Positions 48,166 to 56,893 of a stretch of 64,000 bases of DNA are shown piece by piece. The position numbers and the translations under genes are program-made. Numbering within the stretch: position 1 is the stretch's first letter; each line of letters opens with the position of its first letter. Under the pieces are notes generated by a model. It ran no database searches and was not told the DNA's origin. It saw only the letters and a list, made by a program, of their open reading frames with translations. The stretch is taken from assembly GCA_016710985.1 (NCBI GenBank), contig JADJTX010000006.1, forward strand, positions 62,001 through 126,000. Direction: 5' to 3'. Origin of the DNA: Ignavibacteria bacterium. GTDB taxonomy: Bacteria > Bacteroidota > Ignavibacteria > Tepidaquicellales > Tepidaquicellaceae.

Positions 48166-48387
48166 TTTGGTTGATTTGGTTGACTGGTTGACTGGTTAAT
48201 TGGTTGATTGGTTAACCGGTTCACTGGTTAGTTAATTTCAGCTAACTGGTTTCTCAAATACTTAAAGCAATTTAATATCAACAATACCAAATAAACAATC
48301 AAGATTAACCATTTAACTAATTAACCAATTAACCAATTAACCAATTAACCAGTTAACCAGTTAACCGGCTAACCAATCACCAAGCCT
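48166..48387. repeat. 8-bp TTGGTTGA arrays facing AATTAACC arrays
   Basis: About seven units of TTGGTTGA/CTGGTTAA type (48169-48235), a 70-nt centre, then about eight units of TTAACCAA/TTAACCAG type (48308-48380). The two sets are reverse complements and could form one large hairpin between the cupin stop and the antiporter start. Confidence 0.88.
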
Positions 48388-49989
48388 ATGATTCATGAAA
48401 ATCTACTTTTGATACTGTTACTTCTGTTCATAGTATTCATTCTCATAATGATTGGGCAAAAGTTGAAGATATCTTATCCAATACTGCTGGTGTTGGGAGG
48501 ATTAATAATCAGTTTTATTCCCGGGGTCCCTCATATTAGTATTAACCCGGATTTAATATTTCTTATCTTTCTCCCGCCCTTATTGTATGAGGCGGCGTGG
48601 TTCACTTCGTGGCATGACTTCTGGAAATGGAAGCGTCCCATTCTTATGCTTGCTTTCGGGCTGGTAATATTTACATCCTCCATAGTTGCGATTGTTTCGT
48701 CTTCTCTGATACCCGGATTCACTCTTGCTCTGGGATTCTTACTCGGAGGAATAATTTCTCCCCCGGATGCAATTGCAGCCACATCCGTCTTAAAACATCT
48801 GAAGATCCCGAAGCGCGCGGTAACAATCCTTGAGGGTGAAAGTCTTATCAATGATGCATCAAGTTTGATTGTGTTCAGGTTTTCCGTTGCGGCTGTTGTC
48901 ACAGGAGTATTTGTTCCGGGAGAAGCTGTTAAGGATTTTTTTCTGGTTACAGTAATGGGGATCGTAACAGGTCTTGTAATAGCTCACATCATATATGCAG
49001 TGCACAGATTGCTTCCTACGACAGCAAGTATAGACGCCGCCCTGACTGTGATGACTCCGTACCTGATGTATCTTTCTGCCGAGCATTTCCATTTTTCAGG
49101 CGTAATGGCAGTCGTAAGCGGAGGATTGTTTCTTTCATTCAGGTCACATGAGATCTTAAATTATAAATCCCGTCTTCAGGCTTACGGTGTATGGACAACT
49201 CTTACTTTTGTTTTGAACGGATTAATATTTATTCTTATCGGGCTTGAGCTGCCGAACATAGTTCATGGTCTTGAAGGATATTCGATCTTAGATGCAGTAA
49301 AGTACGGGCTTATAATCAGTTTCCTCATAATTCTGATCCGTTTTATCTGGATCTATCCTGCAGCTTTTATCCCGAGATATCTGAGTAAGAAAATCCGTAC
49401 GAGAGAAAAGAGTCCCGGCTGGCGGGGACCACTATTACTGGGCTGGGCTGCCATGCGCGGAGTTGTATCGCTTGCAGCTGCTCTGTCTATTCCGCTTTTA
49501 ATTTCTAACGGAGAGCCTTTTCCTCAAAGAAATCTTATACTATTCATTACCTTCGTTGTAATACTTGTGACGCTGGTAGTTCAGGGACTAACGCTTCCTT
49601 TGATAATCAAATGGCTGAAGATAGAAGAGTTTGATGATATCGTCCCCGAAGAAGAGCAGGAAACAAGTCTTCGCATTGAACTGATGAAAGCGTCATTAAA
49701 GCTGCTGACAAAAAAGTACAAAAAGGATATTGAGGAAAATGAACTGGTTGACAACATTAAGAAAGAGCTCGAAAGCAACATCGGACTTTCGATTCAAAGA
49801 CTGAATTCTCTTGAATGTGATGACCGTGAATTAACCGTCTGTAATAATATTCTGAGAGACCTCATCAATGAACAAAGGAAAAAACTTTACCAGTTAAGGA
49901 GAAAAAATGCGTATGAAGATCACGTACTGCGGAGACAGGAATCGCAGCTTGATCTGGATGAAGCGAAGATAAGTCCATTAGAGATTTAA
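48388..49989 (+). CDS. CPA1-family Na+/H+ antiporter (NhaP type)
   Basis: Encodes 533 residues with about 12 membrane segments in the first ~410 and a cytoplasmic helical tail rich in E, R and Q. The ion-binding region LGGIISPPDAIAATSVLK and LEGESLINDASSLIVF (about residues 115-160) is the hallmark of CPA1 exchangers; GWAAMRGVVSLAAALSIP later in the membrane part is also conserved. It exchanges cytoplasmic Na+ (or K+) for protons. A 9-bp array starts at the stop codon. Confidence 0.93.
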   Translation: MIHENLLLILLLLFIVFILIMIGQKLKISYPILLVLGGLIISFIPGVPHISINPDLIFLIFLPPLLYEAAWFTSWHDFWKWKRPILMLAFGLVIFTSSIVAIVSSSLIPGFTLALGFLLGGIISPPDAIAATSVLKHLKIPKRAVTILEGESLINDASSLIVFRFSVAAVVTGVFVPGEAVKDFFLVTVMGIVTGLVIAHIIYAVHRLLPTTASIDAALTVMTPYLMYLSAEHFHFSGVMAVVSGGLFLSFRSHEILNYKSRLQAYGVWTTLTFVLNGLIFILIGLELPNIVHGLEGYSILDAVKYGLIISFLIILIRFIWIYPAAFIPRYLSKKIRTREKSPGWRGPLLLGWAAMRGVVSLAAALSIPLLISNGEPFPQRNLILFITFVVILVTLVVQGLTLPLIIKWLKIEEFDDIVPEEEQETSLRIELMKASLKLLTKKYKKDIEENELVDNIKKELESNIGLSIQRLNSLECDDRELTVCNNILRDLINEQRKKLYQLRRKNAYEDHVLRRQESQLDLDEAKISPLEI

Positions 49990-50090
49990 GATTTGTAAGA
50001 TTCATAAGATTCATAAGATTTATAAGATTTATAAGATTTATAAGATTTATAAGATTTATAAGATTTATAAGATTCGTAAGATTTGAAGGC
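49985..50090. repeat. 9-bp AAGATTTAT/AAGATTCAT array
   Basis: Around ten tandem 9-bp units beginning at the antiporter stop codon. Same word as the array behind gap at 45910. Confidence 0.9.
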
Positions 50091-50164
50091 GGATTTAAAA
50101 AATAAATATTATTAACCAAAAGAATTATCTAATTTAAAATAAAATAAACTAAATAAAATAAAAA

Positions 50165-51154
50165 ATGGGAATTAAAAATATTCCACTCGGAAGCAGTGGT
50201 CTGATTGTATCGAATCTTGGTCTTGGATGCATGGGAATGAGTGCATTTTACGGTGAGACAGATGAAAAAGAATCTCTCGCTGCAATTGATCTTGCGCTTG
50301 AACTCGGAGTCAACTTTCTTGATACAGCCGAGATATACGGTCCTTTCAAAAATGAAATACTTATCAGTAAAGCTGTTAAAGGCAAAAGAGAAAAATTTAT
50401 TATTGCAACAAAGACTGGAGTTGAAGTGGATGATGACGGTAGTTTCCGCGGAGTGAACGGCAGTCCTGCGTATATTAAAAAAGCAATAGACCGCTCGCTG
50501 AAACATCTTGAAACTGATTATGTTGATCTGTACTATATTCACCGGATTGATCCGAATGTACCGATAGAAGAAACTATCGGAGCTATGAGCGAACTTGTAA
50601 AAAGCGGTAAAGTCAGATACATAGGATTAAGCGAAGCTTCTTCATCTACGATCCGTAAGGCTCATTCAGTTCATCCTGTATCAGCTCTGCAGACGGAGTA
50701 TTCTTTATTTGAAAGAAGTGTTGAAGAGAACGGAATACTGGATACTGTAAATGAAATCGGTATAGGTTTTGTCGCATACTCTCCGCTGGGAAGAGGTTTT
50801 CTTTCGGGAGAGATAAGATCAATTGATGATCTTGCGCCGGATGACTGGAGAAGAAGCAACCCGCGTTTTCAGGGTGAGAACTTTCAGAAAAATCTTGACT
50901 TAGTAAAAGAGATAAGAATACTATCCGGAAAAAAAGGAGTTACACCTTCTCAGCTTGCATTAGCGTGGGTTTTGCAGAAAGGATATTCAGCCATTCCCGG
51001 AACAAAGCGCAGAAAATATCTGAAAGAAAATGTGAGCGCGGCTGACATTGAATTCTCTGATAAAGAACTTGCTGAGATAGACAGGATCTTTCCGCAGGGA
51101 GTCGCTTCGGGAGAAAGATATCCTCTGCAACAGATGTCATCGCTTAACCGGTAA
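50165..51154 (+). CDS. aldo/keto reductase
   Basis: Encodes 329 residues, AKR fold. Catalytic residues are visible: D and Y in FLDTAEIYGPFKNE (about 50-63), K in FIIATKTGVE and H in YYIHRIDPNVP. GLSEASSSTIRKAH and the C-terminal NADPH-binding IPGTKRRKYLKENVSA match the AKR11/AKR13-like group of oxidoreductases. Substrate unknown. Confidence 0.92.
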   Translation: MGIKNIPLGSSGLIVSNLGLGCMGMSAFYGETDEKESLAAIDLALELGVNFLDTAEIYGPFKNEILISKAVKGKREKFIIATKTGVEVDDDGSFRGVNGSPAYIKKAIDRSLKHLETDYVDLYYIHRIDPNVPIEETIGAMSELVKSGKVRYIGLSEASSSTIRKAHSVHPVSALQTEYSLFERSVEENGILDTVNEIGIGFVAYSPLGRGFLSGEIRSIDDLAPDDWRRSNPRFQGENFQKNLDLVKEIRILSGKKGVTPSQLALAWVLQKGYSAIPGTKRRKYLKENVSAADIEFSDKELAEIDRIFPQGVASGERYPLQQMSSLNR

Positions 51155-51158
51155 ATAC

Positions 51159-51942
51159 AATATGGTAACTTCTGAAAAAAACAACAGTCATCCAGTATGA
51201 TCAGGTTTTTTTACCACAGAGACTCAGAGACACAGAGTCTTACAGAGATTTTATTTTTTGCGGAAGAAGACGTTTCATCGCAGAGTCCTCCCATCGAATT
51301 TGTTTCATACATTTATATGCAGACAGAGAGTGACTCTGCGAAGACGATTTAAACAATAGTCATCCCGCATGATCATATTTTTTTACCACAGAGACTCAGA
51401 GACACAGAGTCTCACAGAGATTTTATTTTTGCGGAAGAAGACGTTTCATCGCAGAGTCCTCCCATCGAATTTGTTTCATACATTTATATGCAGACAGGGA
51501 GTGACTCTGCGAAGACGATTAATATGGTAACTTCTGAAAAAAACAACAGTCATCCAGTATGATCAGGATTTTTTACCACAGAGACTCAGAGACACAGAGT
51601 CTTACAGAGATTTTATTTTTTGCGGAAGAAGACGTTTCATCGCAGAGTCCTCCCATCGAATTTGTTTCATACATTTATATGCAGACAGAGAGCCAAGGGC
51701 CCGCCGACCGCCCGGCCCGGGCGGCGGGGGGGAGGTTACATTAGAGGAGTGACTCTGCGAAGACGATTTAAACAATAGTCATCCCGCATGATCATATTTT
51801 TTTACCACAGAGACTCAGAGATACAGAGTCTCACAGAGATTTTATTTTTTGCGGAAGAAGACGTTTCATCGCAGAGTCCTCCCATCGAATTTGTTTCATA
51901 CATTTATATGCAGACAGGGAGTGACTCTGCGAAGACGATTTA
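51159..51942. repeat. 362-bp tandem duplication of a 180-bp dimer
   Basis: The unit AATATGGTAACTTCTGAA... starting at 51159 starts again at 51521, 362 bp later. Each 362-bp unit consists of two related ~180-bp halves, each containing ACCACAGAGACTCAGAGA-type words and GACTCTGCGAAGACGATT. Four half-units in all, nearly identical, no coding frame that makes sense. The array is followed by an inverted CTCTGAGCCTCTGTGG at about 51969. Confidence 0.9.
51693..51749. other. 57-bp GC-rich insertion in the tandem repeat
   Basis: The third half-unit has an extra 57 nt after GCAGACAGAGAG that the other three lack. Most of it is only C and G (CCGACCGCCCGGCCCGGG and a run of seven G), completely unlike its surroundings. 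The rest of the unit resumes at TGACTCTGCG. Confidence 0.85.
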
Positions 51943-52076
51943 ATGACTCTGTGGATCTCTGAGTTCTCTGAGCCTCTGTGGTAAATTTTTAGTCGTCCAT
52001 GCTGACGGTAAATGCAACATAAATTTTCTGTGATTCGTAATGACATAAAAAATCAATAAGCAAAAATTATTTCTTA

Positions 52077-53888
52077 ATGAAATATCCCCTGTACTCATTT
52101 GTTTTTATCTTACTTATATATTCATACTTTTTTCCAAATACTGTTTGCGGTCAGGATCCGAAAATTACTTATACTGTCAGCATGCCGTTTCCATCCAATC
52201 ACCTTTTTGAAGTAGAAATTTCAATAGAAAATTATTCTTCTTCTCCGGATAATTATATTGACCTTTCCCTTCCTGCCTGGAGATCAGGACGATATAACAT
52301 CATAAATTTTTCTTCAGGTGTTCAGGATTTTTCTGCAGAGGATGAAACCGGAAGTAAATTAAGCTGGAACAAAACTGATAAGGATACCTGGCGTGTTCAG
52401 GGTCAGGTTAAAAATTATAAAATAAAGTATAAGATATTCGCGAATGAATTTTCAATCAGGACCAAAGGGCTGAATGATGAATGCGGATTCATAGATGCGA
52501 GCGCGGTATTTATTTATGCAGAGAAATTAAGATCAGGTCCTCTTGAAGTTAAGGTTATTCCTTACGGCAGCTGGCACGTCACAACAGGTCTGGACAGGGT
52601 AAGCGGAACTGAAAATACTTTCTCTGCGCGTGACTACGACTACCTTGCTGACTGCCCTTTGTTAATCGGAGATCAGAAAGACTATGACTTTTTTGTTAAT
52701 GATAAAAAGTTTGTTGTCAGCTTTCCTCCTGATCAGGTCTATGACAGGGAGAAGGTTTTGAATGATATTAAAAACATTTCTAAAGCTGTCTGCGACTTCT
52801 GGGGTGAGACGCCTTTTGAACATTTTACATATATGTTAATTGCAGGTTCATTTGATTACGGAGCTACAGAACATCTGAATTCCACTGTCTTCAGCGTCAG
52901 CCCAATTACTTTTACTAATAAAGACAGGTACTATACTTTTTTATCAAACTGCGCACATGAATTGTTTCATACCTGGAATGTAAAACAGCTTAGACCAAAA
53001 GAAATGGATCCTTATGATTTTACTAAAGAAAATTATTCAGGCGAGCTGTGGATAGCTGAAGGCATTACATCTTATTATGAATACGTGTTCATGCTGAAGA
53101 CAGGTTATCTCCTTCCGGATAAATTTTTTGAAGCGCTTTCCGGTAATATTAAGAATGATATTGAAAGACCGGGAAACTATGTACAGAGCCTGTACGAATC
53201 GGGCTTTGATGCATGGATAAAACACAGCGGCAATGCTCCGAATAAATTCAACGCTGAAACAGACTTTTATAAAAAAGGCGCGAACGTTGGGACCCTTCTT
53301 GATCTTGAAATAAGAAACAGTTCCGAGAACAAATATTCTCTGAATGATGTAATGGTAAAAATGTATAAAAATTTTCCGTTGAATCAGGGAGGTTATACTA
53401 ATGAAGATTTCATAAAAGTTTGCGAAGAATATAACGGCAAAAGCCTTACGGCGTTTTTTAATAAATATCTTTACGGACTTGATTCGCTTGACTGGAAAAA
53501 ATATCTGAATTATGCCGGACTGGATCTTATCATAACTTATGATCCTGCAAAGCCTTCAATTGGAATTTCTACAAGAGAATCGGGTGACAGATTATATGTG
53601 TCAGGCATAATTCCCGGATCGCCGGCTTATGAATCCGGACTTGATCTGAATGACGAGATCATTGCGCTCAACGGATATAAGGTCCGCAGCTCTACACTTA
53701 ACAGCAGGATCTCTGATATGCAGGATGGAGATGAAGTTAAGATCACAGTAATGAGAGATGATAAGCTGAGGGAGTTCATTGTAACTCTTAAAGGTGTGGA
53801 GAATGCAAAATACAAAGTTGAAAAGATCACTGACCCGGATGAACTTCAGAAAAAGATATATGAGAAATGGGTGAATTCAAACTGGTAG
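52077..53888 (+). CDS. M61-family metallopeptidase with PDZ domain
   Basis: Encodes 603 residues with a signal peptide (1-25). M61 (glycyl aminopeptidase-like) fold: YGATEHLNS at 261-269, the zinc motif HELFH at 294-298 (H294, E295, H298) and the downstream ELWIAEGITSYYE with the third ligand Glu. A C-terminal PDZ domain covers about 500-575 (LYVSGIIPGSPAYESGL, LNDEIIALNG). Probably periplasmic or exported peptidase. Confidence 0.92.
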   Translation: MKYPLYSFVFILLIYSYFFPNTVCGQDPKITYTVSMPFPSNHLFEVEISIENYSSSPDNYIDLSLPAWRSGRYNIINFSSGVQDFSAEDETGSKLSWNKTDKDTWRVQGQVKNYKIKYKIFANEFSIRTKGLNDECGFIDASAVFIYAEKLRSGPLEVKVIPYGSWHVTTGLDRVSGTENTFSARDYDYLADCPLLIGDQKDYDFFVNDKKFVVSFPPDQVYDREKVLNDIKNISKAVCDFWGETPFEHFTYMLIAGSFDYGATEHLNSTVFSVSPITFTNKDRYYTFLSNCAHELFHTWNVKQLRPKEMDPYDFTKENYSGELWIAEGITSYYEYVFMLKTGYLLPDKFFEALSGNIKNDIERPGNYVQSLYESGFDAWIKHSGNAPNKFNAETDFYKKGANVGTLLDLEIRNSSENKYSLNDVMVKMYKNFPLNQGGYTNEDFIKVCEEYNGKSLTAFFNKYLYGLDSLDWKKYLNYAGLDLIITYDPAKPSIGISTRESGDRLYVSGIIPGSPAYESGLDLNDEIIALNGYKVRSSTLNSRISDMQDGDEVKITVMRDDKLREFIVTLKGVENAKYKVEKITDPDELQKKIYEKWVNSNW

Positions 53889-53902
53889 TTGCCTGAAAAT
53901 TC

Positions 53903-54253
53903 ACCACAGAGGCTCAGAGGACACAGAGATTCACAGAGAAATTCCTTCTATGTTAATTCCATTTAAAAATCAGTGATAGTACTTTTTAATTCGTGATCAT
54001 TCGTGAAATTTGTGTCAGGTTAATTAACCGTCGTCTTCTTGTTAATGCTATTAAAAATTAGTGGTAATATTTTTAATTCGTGATCATTCGTGAGAATTCG
54101 TGGCAGGCTTTTTCTTCATCACGGATATGATAGAAAGTACAATTATTTAATTTTATCTTTTTATGTTTAAATAATTTTAAATATTTTAATCCATTATAAT
54201 AGACCGGCTCTAACTCTGTGCATCTCTGTGTCCTCTGAGCCTCTGTGGCAAAG
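53903..54253. repeat. CACAGAG/CTCTGTG inverted pair with inner direct repeat
   Basis: ACCACAGAGGCTCAGAGGAC at 53903-53922 faces GTCCTCTGAGCCTCTGTGGC near 54230-54249. Between them AATTCGTGATCATTCGTGA occurs twice (about 53988 and 54079). Fills most of the 418-bp gap; no gene. Confidence 0.8.
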
Positions 54254-54306
54254 GGTTTGAGACAGGACTTTTAAAATTATTTATTTAAAAAATTATATAA
54301 AAAACC

Positions 54307-54990
54307 ATGGCATCTAAACTAACGAAAAAATCACTTCGCATAAAAGTATCGGACAGCATTGGTGATGTAAGCGCATTGCTGTATCTACCGTCAGATGCTG
54401 AGTGTATTCTTGTATTTGCGCACGGCGCAGGCGCAGGCATGATCAACAAATCAATGGAACAATTTTCTCTTACATTAGCGGAACAGAAGATTGCCACCCT
54501 GAGATTTAATTTCCCATACATGGAAAAAGGAAAGAAAGTGCCTGATAAAAAACCTGTATGCATAGCCACAATACAGGCAGCTGTTCTGAAAGCGTCAAAG
54601 CTTTGTCCCGAGCTCCAGTTATTTGCCGGAGGAAAATCTTTTGGAGGGAGAATGACGTCGACAGCAGCATCTGAAGGATTGCTGCCCGAGATAAAAGGAA
54701 TTGTCTTCTTCGGGTTTCCGCTTCATGCTCCCGGCAGGGAATCAAATGAAAGAGCGGAACATCTTTACAATGTTAAGGTCCCGATGTTATTTCTTCAGGG
54801 AACAAGAGATTCTCTTGCATCACTGGACTTTCTGAAACCTGTCATTAAGAAACTTGGTAAAAAAGCTGAGCTGTTCATTATTGAAGGAGCTGACCATTCG
54901 TTCCATGTCCCGAAAGATAATAAGCTTAAGGACAGTGATGTGGTCAAACTAATAGGTGAGAAAGTGAAAGCCTTTTTAATTAATAATTAA
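54307..54990 (+). CDS. alpha/beta hydrolase of the KANL3/Tex30-like family
   Basis: Encodes 227 residues. FAHGAGAGM at 38-46 forms the oxyanion region, the nucleophile elbow is GGKSFGGRM (S111), and the acid and base are likely in LQGTRDSLAS and EGADHSFHVP. This is the small cytosolic hydrolase family annotated as KANSL3/Tex30 or dienelactone-hydrolase-like. Substrate unknown. Confidence 0.82.
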   Translation: MASKLTKKSLRIKVSDSIGDVSALLYLPSDAECILVFAHGAGAGMINKSMEQFSLTLAEQKIATLRFNFPYMEKGKKVPDKKPVCIATIQAAVLKASKLCPELQLFAGGKSFGGRMTSTAASEGLLPEIKGIVFFGFPLHAPGRESNERAEHLYNVKVPMLFLQGTRDSLASLDFLKPVIKKLGKKAELFIIEGADHSFHVPKDNKLKDSDVVKLIGEKVKAFLINN

Positions 54991-55126
54991 TAATTAATAA
55001 TTAATAACTGAAGTTACGCACTTTGTCATTCTTCACTTCACTCCGCTTCACTCCGTTCGATCAGAATGACCAAAGATCAATTTTAATTCTTAATTATTAA
55101 TTCTTAATTATTAATTATTATATAAA
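54976..55126. terminator. large inverted repeat between convergent genes
   Basis: TTAATAATTAATAATTAA-type 7-bp units flank a central CTTTGTCATTCT (55020-55031) that pairs with AGAATGACCAAAG (55065-55077); TTAATTATTAATTCTTAA-type units follow. The whole can fold as a bidirectional terminator between stop codons at 54990 and 55111. Confidence 0.65.
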
Positions 55127-55467
55127 TGACTGATATCAATGTAGATCATATAATCCTTTATCTTTTCACCATTAAGGAGGAATAAATTTAAATAGGGTAC
55201 TGTTAATTCAGAACCATCGTGACGTGTATATGTTACAATGCCCTGATAAAGCACACTGTCCGGGTGCAGCCACATTCTTAACTTCTTGTGACTGATCCCT
55301 TTAATTGATTTAAAGAAACCGTCAACTGCATCGCGCACTGCTTTTTTCCCTGTGACAGCCGGCGCATTACCAAACCTGAAACTTACATCTTCATCCAGAT
55401 ATTCAACGAACTTATCCGCATCCATTTTATCAATGTCATTGAATAAAGATTCTATCTTTTCTTCCAT
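55111..55467 (-). CDS. NTF2-like/SnoaL-type protein
   Basis: Encodes 118 residues with the cone-shaped NTF2-like pattern: an N-terminal helix (MEEKIESLFNDIDKMDADKFVEYL), then DVSFRFGNAPAVTGKKAVRDAVDGFF, and beta strands ending KDYMIYIDISHLY. This fold includes small-molecule isomerases and binding proteins; the role here is unknown. Confidence 0.75.
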   Translation of the reverse strand: MEEKIESLFNDIDKMDADKFVEYLDEDVSFRFGNAPAVTGKKAVRDAVDGFFKSIKGISHKKLRMWLHPDSVLYQGIVTYTRHDGSELTVPYLNLFLLNGEKIKDYMIYIDISHLYNN

Positions 55468-55538
55468 TTGTTTTTTGATTTAATTTATTGGTAAAATAAC
55501 AAAGCTGTTTACTTTTAAAAAGTTATTATTCAGACACC

Positions 55539-56066
55539 GTGTATTTACCTGAAGATCATAAAGTTGTATCGCTTTTGCTGATAGTTGCATCCGGAGAGTT
55601 GAGAATAAAATCTGTGAAGGTAAGAATAACATCCGGAATAGCGAGAATTGCATCTGAAGTAGCGAGAATTGCGTCTGAAGTTGTGACAATTGCATCTGAA
55701 GTTGTGACAATTGCATCTGAAGTTGGGACAATTGAATCTGAAGAGGAGACAATTGCATCTGAAGTTGGGACAATTGAATCTGAAGAGGAGACAATTGCAT
55801 CTGGAGTTGGGACAATTGAATCTGAAGAGGAGACAATTGCATCTGGAGTTGGGACAATTGAATCTGAAGAGGAGACAATTGCATCTGAAGTTGGGACAAT
55901 TGAATCTGAAGAGGAGACAATTGAATCTGAAGAGGAGACAATTGCATCTGAAGAGGAGACAATTGCATCTGAAGTTGGGAGAATTGCATCTGAAGTTGGG
56001 AGAATTGTATCCGGAGTAGGAGAATTGCATTTGGGAATTCAAGAGTTGAGCAGATTAGCAGTTTAA
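55539..56066 (+). CDS. possible heptad-repeat protein encoded by 21-bp array C
   Basis: Every frame across the array is open because 21 is a multiple of three, so coding is uncertain. The plus-strand frame from 55539 (175 residues) consists of about 22 heptads of I-x-S-x-x-x-[TR] type, such as IASEVGT and IESEEET, alternating to give a 42-bp unit. No convincing ribosome site is seen. If expressed, it could form a coiled coil, but the repeated Glu/Gly would make it a poor one. I favour this frame over the minus-strand frames only because its heptad matches those of arrays A and B. Confidence 0.3.
   Translation: MYLPEDHKVVSLLLIVASGELRIKSVKVRITSGIARIASEVARIASEVVTIASEVVTIASEVGTIESEEETIASEVGTIESEEETIASGVGTIESEEETIASGVGTIESEEETIASEVGTIESEEETIESEEETIASEEETIASEVGRIASEVGRIVSGVGELHLGIQELSRLAV
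55580..56050. repeat. 21-bp-period tandem array C
   Basis: About 22 units built on ACAATTGCATCTGAAGTTGG and ACAATTGAATCTGAAGAGGA, alternating in the centre, with more diverged units at both ends. No spacers between units, so not CRISPR. Confidence 0.92.
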
Positions 56067-56178
56067 TTTCAACGTCAGTCAGTTGAATGTTCCTGTTTTA
56101 TGAATTATTTTACATCAATCAAAATTTGCTGACTTTTAAATACACCGGATTTTAAATTTAAATAAAAAAACACACATT

Positions 56179-56664
56179 ATGGAAGATTCACTTAAAGCAA
56201 TTTTATGGAGGCAGTTCGGTGCAACGATCGACATGTTTGAAAATTCAGTAGCAGCTTGTCCGGATTCCTTATGGGATGACGATTCAAAGTTCTGGTACAA
56301 CGCATATCATACGATATTTTATCTGGATTATTATCTTTCAGAAGACGCGGATAAATTCATGCCGCCTCCTCCTTATACTCTTTCAGAGTTTGATCCTGAC
56401 GGTGGATTGCCCGAGCGTGTTTATGATAAGTCTGAATTAATTACTTACATTAAATTCTGTCGTGAGAAATGCCGGAAGATGATATCTGAGTTATCAGATG
56501 AGAATCTTAAGAAACGTTTTATAAATGAGTACAGAGATTACAGCCGTCTGGAGATACTTTTGTACAACATGCGTCATGTTCAGCATCATGCTGGACAATT
56601 AAATTTATTGATTCGCCAGAGCGGGATCGAACCGCCGGACTGGGTGTCGCGGACAAATTACTAA
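56179..56664 (+). CDS. DinB-family protein
   Basis: Encodes 161 residues. The N-terminal EDSLKAILWRQFGATIDMFENS and FWYNAYHTIFYLDYYLS, and the C-terminal MRHVQHHAGQLNLLIRQ carry the histidines expected for the metal site of DinB proteins. It is only distantly similar to the DinB protein at 41638-42135. Confidence 0.8.
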   Translation: MEDSLKAILWRQFGATIDMFENSVAACPDSLWDDDSKFWYNAYHTIFYLDYYLSEDADKFMPPPPYTLSEFDPDGGLPERVYDKSELITYIKFCREKCRKMISELSDENLKKRFINEYRDYSRLEILLYNMRHVQHHAGQLNLLIRQSGIEPPDWVSRTNY

Positions 56665-56880
56665 TTACAAATTACTAATTACTAATTACTAATTACTAAT
56701 TACTAATTACTAATTACTAATTAGAAACTTGGCGGGATCCACTGAATAAACTGTAATATTAATTCAAAATCTTTGTGATTAGATTCTCGAAAAACATTCG
56801 AGAATGAAAGTAAGGTTTTCAGATGTCTGAAGTATTAATTTGTAAGTAGCAATTAGTAATTAGTAATTAGTAATTATATT
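56665..56880. repeat. ATTACTA arrays facing AATTAGT arrays
   Basis: About eight ATTACTA units (56665-56725) and, 120 nt further, about four reverse-complementary AATTAGT units (56850-56874). The pair flanks a short unique stretch and could form a hairpin. Confidence 0.85.
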
Positions 56881-56893
56881 ACAAGCCTTCATT

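Noticed and set aside
49865..50119. Minus-strand frame with LINLINLINL repeats
   Set aside because: It is the translation of the AAGATTTAT array and the end of the antiporter gene on the other strand.
51559..51744. 61-codon frame in the 362-bp repeat
   Set aside because: Follows the repeat units and the GC-rich insert; no other copy keeps the frame.
51159..51942. Insertion sequence or composite transposon
   Set aside because: No transposase frame and no target duplication; it is a tandem duplication of non-coding DNA.
55480..56042. Long minus-strand frames (QLSPLQM-type and FNCLLFRC-type repeats) over array C
   Set aside because: All frames are open because the unit is 21 bp. The plus-strand frame matches the heptads of the other arrays better, and the minus-strand peptides are low-complexity by-products.
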